Shown: piece by piece, positions 5,909 to 6,763 of the stretch | How positions within the stretch are numbered: the first letter of the stretch is position 1 | Layout: every line of letters starts with the position of its first letter | Origin: Deltaproteobacteria bacterium | GTDB lineage: Bacteria; Desulfobacterota; BSN033; UBA1163 | NCBI GenBank assembly: GCA_016875155.1 | Contig: VGSD01000160.1 | Span: forward strand, 1-6,763 | DNA: 6,763 nt | Reading direction: 5' to 3' | Made by a program: the position numbers and the translations under genes | Notes under the pieces: model-generated | What the model was told of the DNA's origin: nothing | What the model saw: only the letters and a program-made list of their open reading frames with translations | The model's database searches: none

Positions 5909-6310
5909 TCAGGTCTTCTTTCCCCTTAAGAAATAATCGAGACTCAGTCGCCCCGGCCCGACAGCAAAGAGGAGAAGACAGCCTCCAAACATGCTCACAT
6001 TCTTCATGAACATGATCATCTGGATGCGGTCGCTGAAATCAGTATGAAAGATCAAGGTGGTTGGAATCAAAAAAATGAGGATCAGAAAAGCTCCAAACCG
6101 TGTGAAATACCCCAGGATGATGCTAATACTCCCCACCAGCAGAAAGACGATGGCACCGAAGAGAAAAAAACTGGTGTAGGGGATGCCGAATTTGGCCATG
6201 TATTGGGCGGTTCCCTCAAAGTTTCCGATCTTCCCGATTCCCGAATTGAGAAAGATGAGAACCAGAAGAATCCTGCCAATTAAACCGCAAAAGGCTTTCA
6301 ACCATTCCAT
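5909..6310 (-). CDS. DoxX-family four-helix membrane protein
   Basis: This 133-residue protein has four hydrophobic segments at about 5-23, 45-67, 72-90 and 104-118, the usual DoxX size and layout. Family hallmarks visible are GRILLVLIFLNSGIGKI in helix 1, followed by AQYMAKFGIP, and a short basic tail. DoxX proteins are inner-membrane proteins of mostly undefined role, some linked to quinone-dependent sulfur oxidation or to oxidative-stress complexes with a thiol protein. The start is placed at ATG 6310 because AGGAGG (6321-6316) lies 5 nt upstream; a longer reading from TTG 6334 or ATG 6331 would place that site inside the gene and add a charged segment before helix 1. It is the first gene of the minus-strand run and lies 2 nt before the prenyltransferase gene, so the two are very probably co-transcribed. 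Confidence 0.88.
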   Translation of the reverse strand: MEWLKAFCGLIGRILLVLIFLNSGIGKIGNFEGTAQYMAKFGIPYTSFFLFGAIVFLLVGSISIILGYFTRFGAFLILIFLIPTTLIFHTDFSDRIQMIMFMKNVSMFGGCLLLFAVGPGRLSLDYFLRGKKT

Positions 6311-6315
6311 ATTCT

Positions 6316-6321
6316 CCTCCT
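6316..6321 (-). promoter_or_regulatory. Ribosome binding site that fixes the DoxX-family start
   Basis: AGGAGG on the minus strand lies 5 nt before ATG 6310. It favours this start over TTG 6334 and ATG 6331, which have no comparable site upstream. Confidence 0.75.
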
Positions 6322-6431
6322 TTCCCTCCATCAATGTAACCCTGAAACTGCTTCCTCACCTTATAATCAAGGGGCTGATTCAACCAGGTGTCTTATTATA
6401 TTTTATACCATAATTTTCCCCCCCGTTCACC

Positions 6432-6460
6432 TTGAATTTTAAAGGTTCGATTCTTATCTT
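6432..6460 (+). promoter_or_regulatory. Possible sigma-70-type promoter for the Cys-rich peptide
   Basis: TTGAAT (6432-6437) and TATCTT (6455-6460) are separated by exactly 17 nt, each matching 4 of 6 consensus bases. They lie 22 nt before ATG 6483 with an AT-rich stretch downstream. The spacing is ideal but the boxes are moderate, and AT-rich DNA gives such matches by chance. On the other strand of the same gap (6391-6410) there are AT-rich TATAAT/TATAAA-like boxes that could serve the DoxX-family gene, without a convincing -35 box. Confidence 0.35.
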
Positions 6461-6471
6461 TTAATTAAGAG

Positions 6472-6479
6472 AGGAGGTG
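6472..6479 (+). promoter_or_regulatory. Strong ribosome binding site of the Cys-rich peptide
   Basis: AGGAGGTG is fully complementary to the typical 3' end of 16S rRNA. The AGGAGG core ends 5 nt before ATG 6483, and a second ATG follows at 6486. This is the strongest translation signal in the window and the main reason to accept the short frame as a gene. Confidence 0.75.
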
Positions 6480-6482
6480 TTG

Positions 6483-6614
6483 ATGATGAAAAAAAATGAT
6501 AAAAAAACCAGGATGGAAAAAACAAAAGGGACAACTCCTTCTATGTCGGATATCTGCTGGTATGAGGTATCCTACTATGATCCCTGCCGTGGTGAGGTTT
6601 GCTGCTGCTGTTAA
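6483..6614 (+). CDS. 43-residue cysteine-rich peptide, unknown function
   Basis: The frame from ATG 6483 to TAA 6612-6614 encodes 43 residues. The first 20 (MMKKNDKKTRMEKTKGTTPS) are strongly basic and polar; the last 23 are aromatic, acidic and cysteine-rich: SDICWYEVSYYDPC followed by RGEVCCCC, with cysteines at 25, 35, 40, 41, 42 and 43. There is no signal peptide or membrane segment. The perfect AGGAGGTG site and a plausible promoter support expression. The split into a charged leader and a Cys-rich tail recalls precursors of ribosomally made, modified peptides, or a small metal- or thiol-binding protein, but I recognise no family and no maturation enzyme is visible. The gene is alone on its strand, diverges from the DoxX-family gene and converges on the gene at the right edge, 29 nt away. 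The codons are ordinary apart from the TGC-TGC-TGC-TGT end. Confidence 0.6.
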   Translation: MMKKNDKKTRMEKTKGTTPSMSDICWYEVSYYDPCRGEVCCCC

Positions 6615-6643
6615 TGTAAGTGCAGCTCAGACCATTCTGAAGG

Positions 6644-6763
6644 TTACTTAGATCGCTCTTCAATGGGGACATACTCGCAGGACTGGGGACCGCAGTATGT
6701 CCCGACATAATCGGCATCGGGGCGATAAAGCTCGGCTTTGGGCTGAGCCTCGGCAAACTTCTC
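6644..6763 (-). CDS. C-terminal end of an unidentified protein (5' part outside window)
   Basis: The minus-strand frame is open from the right edge of the window to TAA 6646-6644, giving 39 residues. The composition looks like real protein: EKFAEAQPKAELYRPDADYV, then GTYCGPQSCEYVPIEERSK, with two cysteines four residues apart (C-GPQS-C). The codons prefer G or C at the third position, as in the neighbouring genes. I do not recognise the family. A longer minus-strand frame in another register (6756-6541) runs antisense through the Cys-rich peptide and looks like a shadow. The gene converges on the peptide gene; between them is only a 5-bp hairpin (TCAGA 6627-6631 with TCTGA 6636-6640) without a T-run. 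Confidence 0.5.
   Translation of the reverse strand, partial: EKFAEAQPKAELYRPDADYVGTYCGPQSCEYVPIEERSK
6666..6703. repeat. 10-bp perfect inverted repeat within the right-edge gene
   Basis: GGGACATACT (6666-6675) is exactly complementary to AGTATGTCCC (6694-6703), with 18 nt between; GC at 6677-6678 and 6692-6693 could extend the stem past a one-base bulge. The arms encode the similar peptide pieces GTY and EYVP around the two cysteines, so the palindrome may simply reflect local codon choice. It could form a strong hairpin in the 3' end of the mRNA. Confidence 0.5.

Noticed and set aside
5909..6334. TTG 6334 start for the DoxX-family protein
   Set aside because: It would put the clear AGGAGG site inside the gene; ATG 6310 has correct spacing and begins just before the first membrane helix.
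6541..6756. 71-residue minus-strand frame across the right end
   Set aside because: Rich in Ser/Pro, antisense to the Cys-rich peptide, and no ribosome site visible; the other minus-strand register reads as more natural protein.

Overview
The window is a compact bacterial chromosomal segment, roughly 45-48% GC by eye, coding almost throughout. It lacks rRNA, tRNA, CRISPR or an obvious transposase. A RodZ-type HTH protein with a DUF2914 tail, a probable selenocysteine-containing thioredoxin and many palindromic intergenic repeats suggest an anaerobic Gram-negative lineage of the Desulfobacterota ('Deltaproteobacteria') kind. That placement is inference; no marker gene in the window proves it.

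Layout. At the left edge (1-843, + strand) is the 3' part of a membrane-anchored RodZ-like protein. Converging on it is a long minus-strand series, read from right to left: a DoxX-family membrane protein (6310-5909), a UbiA-family prenyltransferase 2 nt downstream (5906-4881), a small thioredoxin-like protein (4809-4537), and the E1-alpha (4401-3328), E1-beta (3194-2217) and E2 (2135-879) subunits of a pyruvate or branched-chain 2-oxoacid dehydrogenase complex. No E3 (dihydrolipoamide dehydrogenase) gene is present here. At the right edge a 43-residue plus-strand peptide ending in four cysteines (6483-6614) faces the C-terminal end of an unidentified minus-strand gene (6644-6763). The 6311-6482 gap holds the divergent control region.

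The main discovery is the thioredoxin gene. Its reading frame from a well-placed ATG with an AGGAGG ribosome site carries an in-frame TGA exactly where the first cysteine of a CPHC redox motif is expected (UPHC, codon 16). A perfect 8-bp hairpin with a GUG loop begins 19 nt after the TGA, with its loop 27 nt after it, as expected for a bacterial SECIS element. A conventional gene caller would start the gene at the GTG that forms the hairpin loop and so delete the active site.

The second theme is repeats. Each minus-strand gap longer than 50 nt between the prenyltransferase and E2 genes carries an inverted pair of short elements: an 8-nt-period array, a pyrimidine/purine-rich hairpin pair, a 6-nt-period array, and a twin-hairpin element with compensatory changes. 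Two of them run into coding sequence (the ends of the thioredoxin and prenyltransferase genes). They may shape mRNA processing in the cluster or be inert small mobile repeats.

Functionally, the dehydrogenase genes feed acetyl-CoA (or branched acyl-CoA) and NADH into central metabolism. The prenyltransferase and DoxX protein suggest membrane quinone or lipid redox chemistry, and the selenothioredoxin would act in cytosolic thiol exchange. Any functional link among these three parts rests only on their neighbourhood.
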